DNA of 64,000 bases. Source: Charina bottae (taxonomy: Eukaryota; Chordata; Lepidosauria; Squamata; Charinaidae). The stretch spans positions 64,056,001 through 64,120,000 of the forward strand of contig JALMGJ010000001.1 of assembly GCA_023362775.1 (NCBI GenBank), in the 5' to 3' direction. Every line of letters starts with the position of its first letter. The first letter of the stretch is position 1. The notes below the pieces were generated by a model. It had not been told where the DNA came from. It searched no databases and was given only the letters and a program-made list of their open reading frames with translations. Both the position numbers and the translations under genes were made by a program. Shown one piece after another: positions 10,300-21,434 of this stretch.

Positions 10300-12960
10300 A
10301 CTGTGCTGCCTTATCATGGCAAGGAGGGTAGGTGTTCCTGGGAGGGATGAGTGAAGAATTCTAGGAGTGTACACCAATAGTATATACTCCTAGCAGGTCA
10401 CTCAAGGTGTGAATGTTACACTAGCTGCCCAGCTAAAGCAAGCAGGCACCTATATCAAGCAGCAGCAATATAGGAAGATGCTGGGGGTGGATGATCACTT
10501 TGGTGACAACAGCAAAGGCGTCATTTCATATTATGTGGGAAAAGGCAGATGGTAAACCACTCCTGTATTTTAACAAGAAAACCACACATATAGACAAGAT
10601 AAAGTGATTGATGATATAGTGCTGGATGATGGGCCTCTCAGTCTGATGGCACTCAAAACATGCTACTGTGGAAGAGCTGAGGATCTTTCAGAGTACTAAT
10701 GTTTTTTATGATGTGGCTAGATTATATACGTAGACATATATAATATATGTATATAAGATGCCTTCTGGATATCTAGTTGCTGATGTTGCCATGCAGGAAA
10801 AGAAAATCCAAAACTGCAAAGACAGATTTATAGTGGGAACATGGAAGATCATACTGTTTACTACTCAGGACATGAAAAACAAGAAAGAAATTGTGTTGCT
10901 TTTATATCAGGAAAGATATAGCAAAGATAATACTTAGGTACAGTGCATTCAATGACCAAATAATATCAATTAGATTTTGCAGACAACCCTTTCATATGAT
11001 TATCCACCACTGATGCAGAAGAGGAAGTTGATTAGTTTTATGGTCAAGTTCAATCTGAAACCAACAGAACATGCAAGCAAGATGTGCTGCTTGTGGTTGG
11101 AGACTGGAATGCCAAAGTTGGAAATGGTAAGAAGGAAAACATAGTTGGACTGTATGGCCTAGGAAACAGAAATGAAGCAGGAGAATGACTTACCAGTTTC
11201 TACCAATCCAATGATTTCTTCATTGCTAACACAGTCTTCAAATACCAAAATGATGCCTACGTTGCCAAAGTACAAAGAAATCAAATTGACTATATCACAA
11301 ATTGTTCATGTGTAAGTTCCAAATCAAGCTAAAGTGGAACAATAAAGCCAACCCATTTCCATATTATGTTATTGAGCATATACCCAGCATTTTCAAGGAG
11401 AACATCAGGAGTTAATTTGAAGTCCTGAACCTCGGTCATAGGAAACCAAAGGAACTGTAGAATGGAATAAAGAAGTTGTTAAGGATGAGTGTGAAAAGAG
11501 ACTTGCAAAAGACCAAGAAGCAGAAGAAAGCAAACTGGATGTCAGAACAAATGGTGGAAATTGCCAAGAAGAGAAGCCAAAGCCAAAAAAAGACAAAAGA
11601 TACCAAGAAAGAACTTAACAAAAAATTTCAGAGACCAGTTAGAAGAGATAAGCAGCAGTATTAAAACATCTGTAAACATTGAAAATAGAAATAGACACAG
11701 AAAAGTAAGGAAAGACTTCCAAAAGATCTCCAAACTCAGAAGGAGGTTTCAACCTTGAATTGGTATGCTAAAGGACACCAGTGGAAAGCTACAGCAAGTA
11801 ATGGAATATCTACAGAAATATGGCAAGCAACAGAAGAAGATTTAGTAAAGGTTCTAACCAAACTAAGGCACCAAATCTGGATTAAAACACAGTGGCCAAC
11901 AGATTGGAAGAGATTAGTCTACATATCAATACCAAAGAAAGGAGAATTAACAGAATTTCAGAGTAAGAGGTTAATGTATCTTATATTTGTATCTGTACCA
12001 AAGAAAGTCGGAAGCTATTGCTTTTCTGTTCTTTTTCTTTTCTGCACTCTTCATTTTGCTTTCTGATCATCTCAATTATTTTTTCTGTTTTTTTCTGTTT
12101 TATCTCTTGTTGAAATTCAATAAAAAAATTTGAAAAAAAAGAATTAACAGAATGTGCAAACTATCATACAATATCCTTAATTTCACATGCTAGAAAAATA
12201 AGGCTTAGGATCATCCAATGCAGAGTAGAGCCCTACATGGAAAGGGAAATGCCAGGTGTTCAGAATGGCTTTAGAAAAGGCTGGGGAGCACAAGCACATT
12301 ATTGCTGATAAATGCTGGATAATTGAGAAAGCCAAAGGATACCAAAAAGAACTCAATATATTGTTCACTGATTATGGAAAGGTGTTTGATTATGTCACCA
12401 TGTCAAGCTGTGGAATGTCCTTAGGAAAATGAGAATCCCAGAACATCTTATTATCCTCATGCAAAACCTATATACAGGTCAGGAAACCACAATCCAGACA
12501 GAACATGATGAAATAGAATGAGTCCAAGTTGGCAAAGGAGTGAGACAAGGTTTATTTATTCAGTTTATATGCTGAAAATATATTGAGAGAGGCTGGATCA
12601 GAAGAAGATGAGTGTAGTTTTAAAATTGGAAGAAGAAACATCAATAACTGCTATGTTGATGATAGTTGAAAATGCAGATGATCTGGAAGCTGTAGTAATG
12701 CAAATCAAGGAACACAGTGAAAAAATGGGATTATGATTAAATATAAAGAAGACCAAACTGATGACAACACTTACAGCAACCAGTCATAGAACTGACAATG
12801 AAGATACTGAAGTGCTGGATAATTTATATCCTTTAGGATTGACTTATCAGTAGTAAAGGAAGCAGCAGTCAGAACTTTGCCATAAATTAGAATTTGGTAC
12901 AGTAGCAATGAAGGCTTTTGAAAATATATTCAGATATTGTGACATCTGAATATATTTCTA
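10300..12960 (+). mobile_element. degraded RTE/BovB-like LINE, nearly full length
   Basis: Interrupted + strand fragments keep the order of an RTE protein. An upstream leader comes first. The endonuclease follows (DVLLVVGDWNAKVGN at about 11080-11125, then NEAGE). A lysine-rich linker lies at 11470-11740, and reverse-transcriptase blocks follow (WPTDWKR..YISIPKKGEL at 11900, FRKGWG near 12270, GQETTIQTEHDE and GKGVRQG near 12480-12550). Many stops and frameshifts make it dead. It is much more diverged than the other BovB copies and is therefore an older insertion. An L1 tail has inserted into it at 11957-12139. Confidence 0.8.
11957..12139 (+). mobile_element. L1 3' UTR fragment inserted in the RTE LINE
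   Basis: A T-rich sequence ends in AATAAAAAAATTTG and an A-run, flanked by a 14-bp duplication, agaattaacagaat, at 11943-11956 and 12140-12153. The host RTE reading (KKGELTE) is broken at one copy and resumes at the other. The 3' UTR composition (CTTTTCTGCACTCTTC, TTTTTTCTG) resembles the L1 tails at 15800 and 39600. Confidence 0.8.
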
Positions 12961-13079
12961 TTGGAGTTAGAAGGACATGATTTGAGATTTGAGTGGCATG
13001 GATATCTATGGTATGACAAGCTAAGGTTAATGTAGATTTCAAAAATCATTATGTCAGGCAGGCCATCCTTGGAGTATGG

Positions 13080-15796
13080 AATAAACTTTGCTACTCGGGG
13101 TATTGGGGAGATTTTTGAGAACCCTATACCTGGTATGTTGGAGCTGGATGGAGCCCCCCTGGATGGACCCCTGTGACGCGGCAGGCCTCAGTAACACAGC
13201 AGCCTTCAGCAGCATGGGGCAATGGGTTGGCGTCTTCGGACCCCTTTGCGGCGCGGGCTTTGGTGGACCTTGGCATGGCCGGCGGCGTGGTGGGCCCGGG
13301 CGCGGCAGACCGGCCTCAGCGGTGCAGCCGAGCTCCAGCGTGGCGGGCCAGCCTCGGCGCGGCGGAATGGCTTTGGCGGCAAGCCCCGGTATGGCGGAAC
13401 GGCTTCAGCGGCGCAATAGATCTTAGCTGTGTGGTGGGCCAGCCTGGCTGTGCAACAGACCTCAGGGACAGAACAGACCCCAGCACGGTGGACCCCGGCA
13501 GCATGGTGGACCTTGGCGGTGGGGGACGGTGAGCCGTGGTGGTCCCAGGCCCTCTACCAGAGCCCCCTGGATGAAGCAGTGGGGGCGATAAGCCTTGGCG
13601 CAACGGACCTCGGCACAGCAAGCCCCGGCGTGGTAGACTTCGGTGGTGGGGAGCAGCGAGCCTTGGGGGTTCCAGGCCCCCCTGCCAGAGTCCCCTGGAC
13701 GTGGAGAGGGGTGCCGGATGGCTTGGTTTGGTGGTTTCCGGCAGTGCAGGGGGCCCAGGTAGCACGGTGGGCCTCAGTGTGGTAGACCTCGGCGGTGGGG
13801 AATGGCCAGCCCGAAACTGAGGGCTTGGTCATCCTCTCCCAACCTGCCCAGAGATGGCGGAGGGCTATTAGGGTCCCTCCAGTGTGAATTGTGTACTCCC
13901 TCCCAGGTGTGAGAAACGAGGGAGGGAATCTGGGATTGGATGTTTGTATGTGAGGACACTCACCTCCTGAGTGAGAGACGGGGTGAGGAGTAGTGGATGA
14001 AGTGCCCCCATTGACCAGTAAGAGAGGTTGAGGGGAGGGGCACAGTATGTGGGTGATGGCTAGGCTCTGACAGCGCCAAGAGCACGAGTTGGTGCGCTGG
14101 GGACGCCTGTGGTTGATTGTGTGTGAGGGGGTACGAATGGATGGAGGGACCCCTACTTCTAACCAGGGATTCCAGAGGTCCAGGATTGGAGGCAAATGGG
14201 CTTGGAGACTCGGGGGGTTGTAGGGCAGGTCATGTTATTGAGGTGGTGACGGGCCGGGGATGCTATGATGGAAGCCAGAAGGCGGGCCATCTTCAGGGAA
14301 GACGCCCCCGGTGTTTGTTACCGGTGGCATGTTCCGGCCCTCTGGGCTCAGACCCAGGCCCTGGACAGCAGACTCGGGGCCCTGGTCTCCAGCTTCTGCT
14401 GCTTAACACCAGGTCAGTCAACAACAAGGCCGGCCTCATATGTGATTTGATCACTGAGGAGGGGGCAGACCTGGCGTGTATCACCGAGACCTGGCTGGGC
14501 CCGGAGGGAGGGCTACCTCTTTCAGAGATGCGCCCGGCCGAGTTTCAAGTGTGGCACCAGCCGAGACACCAGGGCAGGGGAGGAGGGGTGGCCGTTGTCA
14601 TCTGGGAATCTCTGGTGACCTTCAGGGGCACTGCTTCACAAGTAGCTGGTTGTGAGACCGTTTTTTTCAAGTTGGGCTCCCGAGAACAGTTGGGAGTGTT
14701 GCTACTGTACCAGCCTCCCTGCTGCGTAGCAACTTCCCTGCCTGAGCTGCTGGAGGCCGTCTCAGGGTTGGCTGTGGAGTTCCCCAGACTTATGGTTCTG
14801 GGGGACTTCAACCTGCCCTCCCTGGGGCGTGTCTCAGAGGCGGCTCAGGAGTTCATGGCTACCATGGCAGCCATGGGCCTGTCCAATTTTTTAGGGACGC
14901 AACTCAGGGCAGTGGCCTCACCCTGGACTTGGTTTTCTTGTCAGAGCAGTGGCAATGTGATCTGAGGGGAGAGTTACATCTGTCCCCATTGTCATGGTCA
15001 GATCACACCCTGGTGACCTTGAGATTCTCCTATGCCACCTCCCTCTGCAGGGAGGCAGGACCCATTTGATTGGTCCACCCCTGGCAACTGATGGACCCAG
15101 CAGGGTTTCAGAGGGAGCTGGGGGTTATACCCAAGGATCTGCTGCATGGTCCAGCGGAGGCCCTGGCTGCTGCCTGGAATAGGGAGGCAGCTGGGGCCTT
15201 GGATAGGATCGCGCCTGTGCAACCTCTCTTGTCCCATTGAGCCCGACACTCCCCGTAGTTTATGGAGGAGTTGAGGGTTCTGAAGAGGATTAAGAGACGT
15301 CTAAAGCACTGCTGGAGGAAGACAAAGACCGAATCCGAGCGAACACAAGCTAGAGCCGCTATTAAGGCCTACCTTGTGGCAGTAAGAGCAGCGAAACATC
15401 AATATTTCTCCGCTCTTACTGCATCCACAGAATGCCGCCTGACGGCCCTGTTTAAGATCACTGAATCCCTTCTGGGGAAGGTGGGCCCAGTGACCCACCT
15501 ACAGGGCCGGGCTGAGGAGTTTTCTGAGCATCTGCAGGATAAAATTGCTCAGATCCGTTCCAAGTTGGACTCCAAGCGTGAGGCATGGTCTGGGGAGATG
15601 CCGAGGGAGCGTACTTACCCAGTTATCTGGGAACGGTTTGATCCTGTTGAACCTGAGGAAGTGGACAGGATCCTCCAGACTGTAAATGCCACCACTTGTC
15701 ATCTAGATCCATGCCCCTCCTGGCTAGTGAAGGCAGCTCGGGAGGTGACATGTGGTTGGGTCCAGACGATGGTTAATACATCCTTGGGAGAGAGAA
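13080..15796 (+). mobile_element. L2/CR1-group LINE: 5' UTR, endonuclease and start of the reverse transcriptase region
   Basis: A GC-rich 5' leader (about 13080-14300) is followed by an apurinic-endonuclease domain in the frame 14117-14965. Visible motifs are LLLLNTRSVNNKAGL, ACITETWLGPEGG, RGGGVAVVI and RLMVLGDFNLPS, the usual L2/CR1 endonuclease landmarks. A second frame, 15262-15813, holds the linker before the RT (RIKRRLKHCWRKTK, FSEHLQDKIAQIRSKLD). The frame is broken between them around 14960-15260. The rest of the RT is missing because the copy stops where an L1 fragment begins near 15797. Long frames on either strand at 13088-14195 lie in the GC-rich leader and are not genes. Confidence 0.88.
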
Positions 15797-16690
15797 AAGA
15801 AAAAAAACTATAAAAGTGCAAATAGACAGAAAACAAAAACAGAAAAGTGACTTCCAACTTCTCCAATACAGATATAGGTAAATTTACAAATATAATCTCT
15901 TACCATTAGTTAACCCACAGTAACATTATTTCTATTAAAACAAACCATTTATTCATTGAAACCCAGAATCAAAGCTTCATTTTTTTCCACCACAAGCAAG
16001 TAATCTAGAAGTGGTTGCCAAACATTTATAAATCCAGAAACAGAATGTTCTCTAATTAATGCTGTTAATTTAGCCATTTGGGCCAGATCCACAATCCATT
16101 CTTCAACCGTAGGTATCTGTGGATCTTTCCATTGCTGTGCATATAAAAGTCTTGCAGCTGTGATCATATATAAAAGCAAAATTCCATATTTTTTCTCCAA
16201 CTATTCCTCCATCAATCCCAAAAGAAACAGTTCTGGCTTTTCTTGTATATTCACTTTTAAAATCTTTTGGATAATAATACATATTTGATCCCAATTTTTT
16301 TTAGCCTTGTCAAGTCCACCAGAGATGATAAAAGGTTCCTTCTCCCTGTGAACACTTCCAACAAACATTTGTTACATTTTTGATAACTTATCAGTAGTTA
16401 AATACCAACGATACATCATCTTATAAAAATTCTCTTTTAAGTTATAATTCAAGGTGAATTTCAAACCTTTATTCCACATATTTTCCCATTGCTCCAGCAT
16501 AATGTTATATCCAAAGTTCTTAGCCCGTTTAATCATGCATTCTTTAACCTGTTCATCTTCCAGATTCATCTGTAACAACATTTTATACATTTTGGTGATA
16601 ACATGTTCATCATTAATACAAAGTTCCATTTCAAACTCAGTTATTTCATTAACAAATTTATAATTCTTTTTATCCACCTTAAAACGTTCT
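15797..16690 (-). mobile_element. L1 LINE, 5'-truncated, C-terminus of ORF2
   Basis: The - strand frames 16372-16677, 16103-16294 and 15949-16200 together read as the last ~230 codons of a squamate L1 ORF2: WENMWNKGLKFT, YKMMYRWYLTTDKLSKM, a stretch with stops around 16250-16380, then AARLLYAQQWKDPQIPT and LDYLLVVEKNEALI. The 3' UTR lies at 15797-15950. Frameshifts and stops make it inactive. It abuts the L2 copy and probably inserted into it. Confidence 0.85.
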
Positions 16691-16699
16691 AGCTAAAAA

Positions 16700-17690
16700 A
16701 AGTTTGAATGGAAAAGCTTCTAAGGTAGTTATAATGCTTAAATTAGAGTGGGCAACCCCATGTGACCCTTCAATGTGTTTTAATGAATTTCTCCACAAGT
16801 ACCCATAATTGTTTGATGGTTCTGTAAATCTTGCTCAGCAGCATTATGTAAGATCATGAAACGTGAGTAATAATGATACAGATGATTAATTATCTCTCAA
16901 CTAGAACAAAAGGAGTCAGGTTAAAGGAGATTAATATATCTGTTCTGAACTATAAGTGATTTTGTAGCTGTCACTAAGGCATTAAACCAGTTTTATTAAC
17001 AAGCTTTATTCTCCCAGATATATCAGGCTGGATCTATATGGTACACTACTGGTACTTCCAGTAGTGAAGTATCTGAAAATAACTATACTCATGTTATGAC
17101 AGAATATTCATGAAAATATCAGTTTGAGGAATGAAACTAACAGTGTTTATAGCCCCACTTCTTTGCCTGAAAGGAAAGTTGTCAAAACTCAGTTCCTCAA
17201 ACTGTTGAGGAATTCACCTGGCTTTACCTGCACTTAGTGTTCAAACTGAAGTTTAGCTATATGTTGGATTTCAGTAGCTGTGCAAAAAGTGCTGTGCAGT
17301 TCTCAGGCAACTTAATAACATTTGTGTTTGAGAGCAAATGTGTTTAGATATGTGTATGCTAAGTAAAGTTGCATTAAAATACTATTTAAAAATGGTTTAT
17401 ATGGATTTTTAAAAAATACAGAGTAGTGTACAAATAAGGCAGTATTTTAATAAACACAAAACTAGCATGACTTGGAAATATAATTATCCATTATTCAAAG
17501 TCAGGGGAAATTGAATTTTGAAGAAAGTTGCACAGGAAGTTGGAGATAGACTACTAAGGAGCTTACAAAAGTGGTGTATTGAAATAATGAAGCAAAGGAT
17601 GAACTCTATAAAAGCATGGAGTTGAAATAAAAGGGATCAGATTAAAAAAATCACAAAACAAGACTAAATGTTCCTGTCCCGTACACAGTG
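16700..17690. other. LPGAT1: LPGAT1 intron, no feature seen
   Basis: No exon, RNA gene or clear repeat family recognised. Confidence 0.5.
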
Positions 17691-17695
17691 CCAGC

Positions 17696-17739
<44 letters not shown>

Positions 17740-17757
17740 TACTTACTTACTTACTTA
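17696..17757. repeat. (AACT)n-(ACTT)n tetranucleotide microsatellite
   Basis: About eleven AACT units pass directly into about four or five ACTT units, with no interruption. Confidence 0.95.
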
Positions 17758-17872
17758 ATGTCTGATCCATCCAATAACTGAAGGTCTCTAAGATGGATTT
17801 TTTTGCAGAAGTATTTTTTAAGAAAATAAGAACAATAAAATTTATCATTACTTAGTTTTAAAATTTTAAGAA

Positions 17873-18667
17873 ACATTAACAATCTTAGATATGCAGATGA
17901 TACCACTTTGATGGCTGAAAGCGAGGAGGAGTTGAGGAGCCTTATGACGAAGGTGAAAGAAGAAAGTGCAAAAGCTGGGTTGCAGTTAAACCTCAAAAAA
18001 ACCAAGATTATGGCAACCAGCTTGATTGATAACTGGCAAATAGAGGGAGAAAAAGTGGAGGCAGTGACAGACTTTGTATTTCTAGGCACAAAGATTACTG
18101 CAGATGCTGACTGCAGCCAGGAAATCAGAAGACGTCTACTTCTTGGGAGGAGAGCAATGGCAAATCTTGATAAAATAGTTAAGAGCAGAGACATCACACT
18201 GACAACAAAGGTCCGCATAATTAAAGCAATGGTATTCCCTGTAGTAACCTATGGCTGTGAGAGCTGGACCATAAGGAAGGCTGAGCGAAGGAAGATAGAT
18301 GCTTTTGAACTGTGGTGTTGGAGGAAAATTCTGAGAGTGCCTTGGACTGCAAGAAGATCAAACCAGTCCATACTCCAGGAAATAAAGCCAGACTGCTCAC
18401 TTGAGGGAATGATATTAAAAGCAAAACTGAAGTACTTTGGCCACATAATGAGAAGACAGGATACCCTGGAGAAGATGCTGATGTTAGGGAAAGTGGAAGG
18501 CAAAAGGAAGAGGGGCCGACCAAGGGCAAGATGGATGGATGATATTCTGGAGGTGACAGACTCAACCATGGGGGAGCTGGGGATGGTGACGGCCGACAGG
18601 AAGCTCTGGCGTGGGCTGGTCCATGAAGTCACAAGGAGTCGGAAGCGACTGAACGAATAAACAACAA
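17873..18667 (+). mobile_element. RTE-clade LINE (BovB relative), 5'-truncated with open 3' coding part
   Basis: An open frame of 250 codons (17908-18660) encodes the end of the RT palm and the C-terminal domain. It runs from RYADDTTLMAES (YADD at about 17888) through FLGTKITADADCSQEI, VTYGCESWTIRKAERRK, VPWTARRSNQSI and KYFGHIMRRQDTLEKMLMLG to HEVTRSRKRLNE. The order is identical to BovB, but many substitutions (LDKIVKSRDITLTTKV, GELGMVTADRKLW) mark a distinct subfamily. The C-terminal coding part is uninterrupted, so it is younger than the RTE at 10300. Confidence 0.88.
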
Positions 18668-18734
18668 ACGTTTTAAAATGTAATGTCTATGTTTTGTTGT
18701 ATTTTTATTTTATTAAATATTACCCAATTGCATT

Positions 18735-18802
18735 TTAATCTGGTTTGGGCTGCATTCTGGAGTGTTGTGGGTCACATGTGGCCCGCGTGTTTGACACCTC
18801 TG
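18735..18802. mobile_element. hAT transposon end fragment (possible)
   Basis: GTCACATGTGGCCCGCGTG followed by TTTGACACCTCTG resembles the right end of Charlie-type hAT elements, whose TIR ends TTTGACACCCCTG. The left end is not found, so the element is incomplete. Confidence 0.5.
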
Positions 18803-18835
18803 ATCTACAGTACCTCACTTCAGTTGGTTGGTGGT

Positions 18836-19124
18836 GGTGTTCAGTCGTTTAGACGTGTCCGACTCTTCGTGACCTCATGGACCATAGCACGCCAGGCCTT
18901 CCTGTCCTCCACTGTCTCCTGGAGTTTACTCAAATTCATGTTCATTACATCGGTGATGCTATCTAACCATCTCATCCTCTGCCGTCCCCTTCTCCTTTTG
19001 CCTTCAGTCTTTCCCAGCATCAGGGTCTTTTCCAGTAAGTCCTCCCTTCGCATTAGGTGGCCAAAGTATTTGAGCTTCGGCTTCAGTATCTGTCCTTCCA
19101 ATGAGCAGTCAGGGTTGATTTCCT
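18836..19124 (-). mobile_element. BovB LINE, short 3' fragment
   Basis: The - strand codes the BovB C-terminus (KYFGHLMRREDLLEKTLMLG, RRRGRQRMRWLDSITD, HEVTKSRTRLND) in one open frame. It is nearly identical to the copies at 7130 and 55943 and, like them, is 5'-truncated. The tail at the low-coordinate side is GTTGGTGGTGGTGTTC, a diverged (GTT)n. Confidence 0.93.
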
Positions 19125-19251
19125 GATGTGAATGCAAATGAGTTATCTCCCTTGAGAGCAGAGAAAAGAGAGAACACTTCTCCCATATTTGGATATCAAA
19201 ATTTTAAACTAGAAGAAATAGTCCTAATAATGTCCGACAAACTTTAAAATA

Positions 19252-19393
19252 TGTATTGTCGAAGGCTTTCACGGCCGGAGTTCGATGGCTGTTGTGGGTC
19301 TTCCGGGCTGTGTGGCCGTGTTCTGGAAGTTGTGGTTCCTAGGAACCACAACTTCCAGAACACGGCCACACAGCCCGGAAGACCCACAACAGC
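19252..19393. mobile_element. Penelope-like palindromic insertion, 142 bp, 14-bp target-site duplication
   Basis: The duplication caaactttaaaata occurs at 19238-19251 and 19394-19407. Inside are two 55-bp arms, 19286-19340 and 19341-19395, that are exact reverse complements with no spacer; the last two bases of the right arm overlap the duplication. The unique left part (TGTCGAAGGCTTTCACGGCC) and the arm (GGGCTGTGTGGCCGTGTTCT) are a well-known squamate repeat motif that I assign to Penelope-like elements by resemblance. No coding sequence. Confidence 0.75.
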
Positions 19394-19509
19394 CAAACTT
19401 TAAAATACTTTACATTCTTACGATTCCTTTATTATAAAGCATAGTTTTTCATCATGACCTAATTTACAAATAAAAATAAACTAAATCAAACTTGCATAGG
19501 CAGATGAGG

Positions 19510-19920
19510 TTGCCCCAAACACCTATGTATGTAAGGGCCATTCATAATTTGTTGTGGACTCCATAGTCAAAAGCCATTGACTAATCAATGAAGTAGAAGG
19601 AGGCATCGTTTTGGATCTCTCTTCCTTTTCCATTATCTTTTGGGTGTTTTCAATGAGATGCTGCATTCTAGTCATACTTCTACCTCTTCTGAATCCAGCT
19701 TGTATATCTGGCAGTTTTCGTTCCATGTATTGTTGAAGTTTGGATTATAAAATCTTGAGCATTATCTTAATAGCATCTGAGATAAGTGCAATTGTTCAGT
19801 TATATGAGCATTCCTTAGCACTGCTTTTTCTGATAGTGGAATATAAATTGATCTTTTCCAGTCCCTTGACCATTGTTGCATTTTCCATATTTGCTTAAAA
19901 GCACAGATAGCATTTAAATC
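19510..19920 (-). mobile_element. RTE/BovB-like LINE, degraded RT fragment
   Basis: On the - strand, broken frames read SAKECS(Y)NxTIALISDA(I)K and then LQQYMERKLPDIQAGFRRGRS. These match the RT block of BovB (…ELPDVQAGFR.GRGTRDQIAN…). Stops and frameshifts are frequent. It may be the same age class as the RTE at 10300. Confidence 0.65.
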
Positions 19921-20481
19921 ATTTTTAAGTTGTTAAAAAGTTTTGGTGGTGTTTGTATTGCTTAATTAGATATTACTCTTTGTCTCTTCTCGCTCTTCCC
20001 TCGAATACAGCACTTGGTTGGACAAATTTTCCTTTTGTCTCTGTTGCTTTTTTTCTTTTTTAATTATGTCATACTTTTTAGTCTAGAGTTCTTCAGGCAC
20101 TCTATTCATTAAAAAGGGATTAAAAGATTGTAATTACCACATAGATGATAGTGAAAATGCTGATTTAAGAGGAATATAGATTACAATATTACAATGTTAT
20201 TAAGAAATGTATCGTTTACATTAATCAATTATTGTGCTAAACAGTTATTAAACATAAGGGTTCTGTGTGCCAAAGGCATATTTACCAAAGGACCATGTAT
20301 ATTAAAGAATTACAAGAATACTCTTGCAAATACAAGTGAGGGAGAGAATAAGAGAGAGGAAGTTCTAGATCATGAAATCTTAACGCCAGAACCCAACCTT
20401 ATATATTCATGTGCAGAAATTGGATCTGAAAATAGATTTTAGAGCTAAGCTAGTGATAATAGAAATTGCAAGCACTTTAAA

Positions 20482-20708
20482 TATGTCGATGAAGGTTCTC
20501 AGTCATCCAGGTGGAACAGTCTGTGGCTTGAATCATGTCAACTGGATTTCTATTTTCTCAGTAGAAACGTTTCACTCCTTATCCAAGGAGCTTCTTCAGT
20601 CTGAGTAAGGTTAGTAACCTTACTCAGACTGAAGAAGCTCCTTGGATAAGGAGTGAAACGTTTCTACTGAGAAAATAGAAATCCAGTTGACATGATTCAA
20701 GCCACAGA
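20482..20708. mobile_element. Penelope-like palindromic insertion with hammerhead-like cores, 227 bp
   Basis: A 13-bp target-site duplication, caagcactttaaa, lies at 20469-20481 and 20709-20721. Arms 20519-20613 and 20615-20709 are exact 95-bp reverse complements around a single base. The left unique part contains GAAGGTTCTCAGTCATCCAG, a motif recurring in vertebrate Penelope-like elements. Each arm carries CTGAAGA, a stem-loop of about 19 nt (CTCCTT paired with AAGGAG), then GAAAC: at 20629-20659 on + and mirrored at 20569-20599 on -. This is the layout of a hammerhead core. No protein-coding sequence. Confidence 0.78.
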
Positions 20709-20721
20709 CAAGCACTTTAAA

Positions 20722-21307
20722 GTTACTTACTAGCCTAATGTCAGCTCCTTTGCCTGGGAAGAAAGCACAAACATAGCAATTAGCATTTATAGATTGAGTT
20801 AAGTGCTTGGCTTAATTAGCCACTCACTTATTGATAGAATACCAAACAGTGCACATTCAGTGCTCATGGATTTTTGAAAAATCATATTTTAGCCACTGTT
20901 TTATTATTATTTAAGTTTGATATCAGAACAACTCCATTAACATATACAACCATAGAATCTATTTAAAGCATTTGAATAACAAGCATTTTTTCGCAAGTAA
21001 ATTTGTTTTGATTTACTTTATGATTTATTAAGAAATTAGGACAATTTTTGACATCCAGGATTTTGATGTGTAGTACTCATTAAAATTAGCCATTTATGTA
21101 GGTAGCAGTTCGTAGATTAAGAGAATTCTCCATTTGTTAGCCAAGTTGAGAAATAGAAACACTGAATATAGTATGTGGGATTTGGCATCTTACAGTATGA
21201 ATTATTAGAATGTTAACATTAATGAAATGTTATATTAGAAGTATTATATATGTGATTAAAAGTGTTAATTTTCCTGGTTTTCTTTCTTCCATAATTTCCT
21301 TTCTTAG
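20722..21307. other. LPGAT1: LPGAT1 intron, no feature seen
   Basis: AT-rich; contains the polypyrimidine tract and CTTAG acceptor for the next exon at its right end. Confidence 0.6.
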
Positions 21308-21434
21308 AAAACAAATCAAAAGGTCTTCAGTGGGTGATAGATACAACTATTGCATATCCCAAAGCTGAGCCCATAGACATTCAGACTTGGATTCTGGGCT
21401 ACAGGCGGCCAACAATTACTCATGTACATTACAG
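21308..21434 (+). CDS. LPGAT1: LPGAT1 internal exon
   Basis: 127 coding bases encoding ENKSKGLQWVIDTTIAYPKA and ending ITHVHYR (the last codon is split). This is among the best-conserved parts of LPGAT1. The acceptor is TTTCTTAG and the donor AG|GTATGA. It enters in phase 1 and leaves in phase 2, consistent with both neighbouring exons. Confidence 0.95.

Noticed and set aside
13088..14195. Several open frames of 110-213 codons on both strands
   Set aside because: They lie in the GC-rich 5' leader of an L2 LINE where stops are rare by composition. No frame resembles a protein and the frames overlap on both strands.
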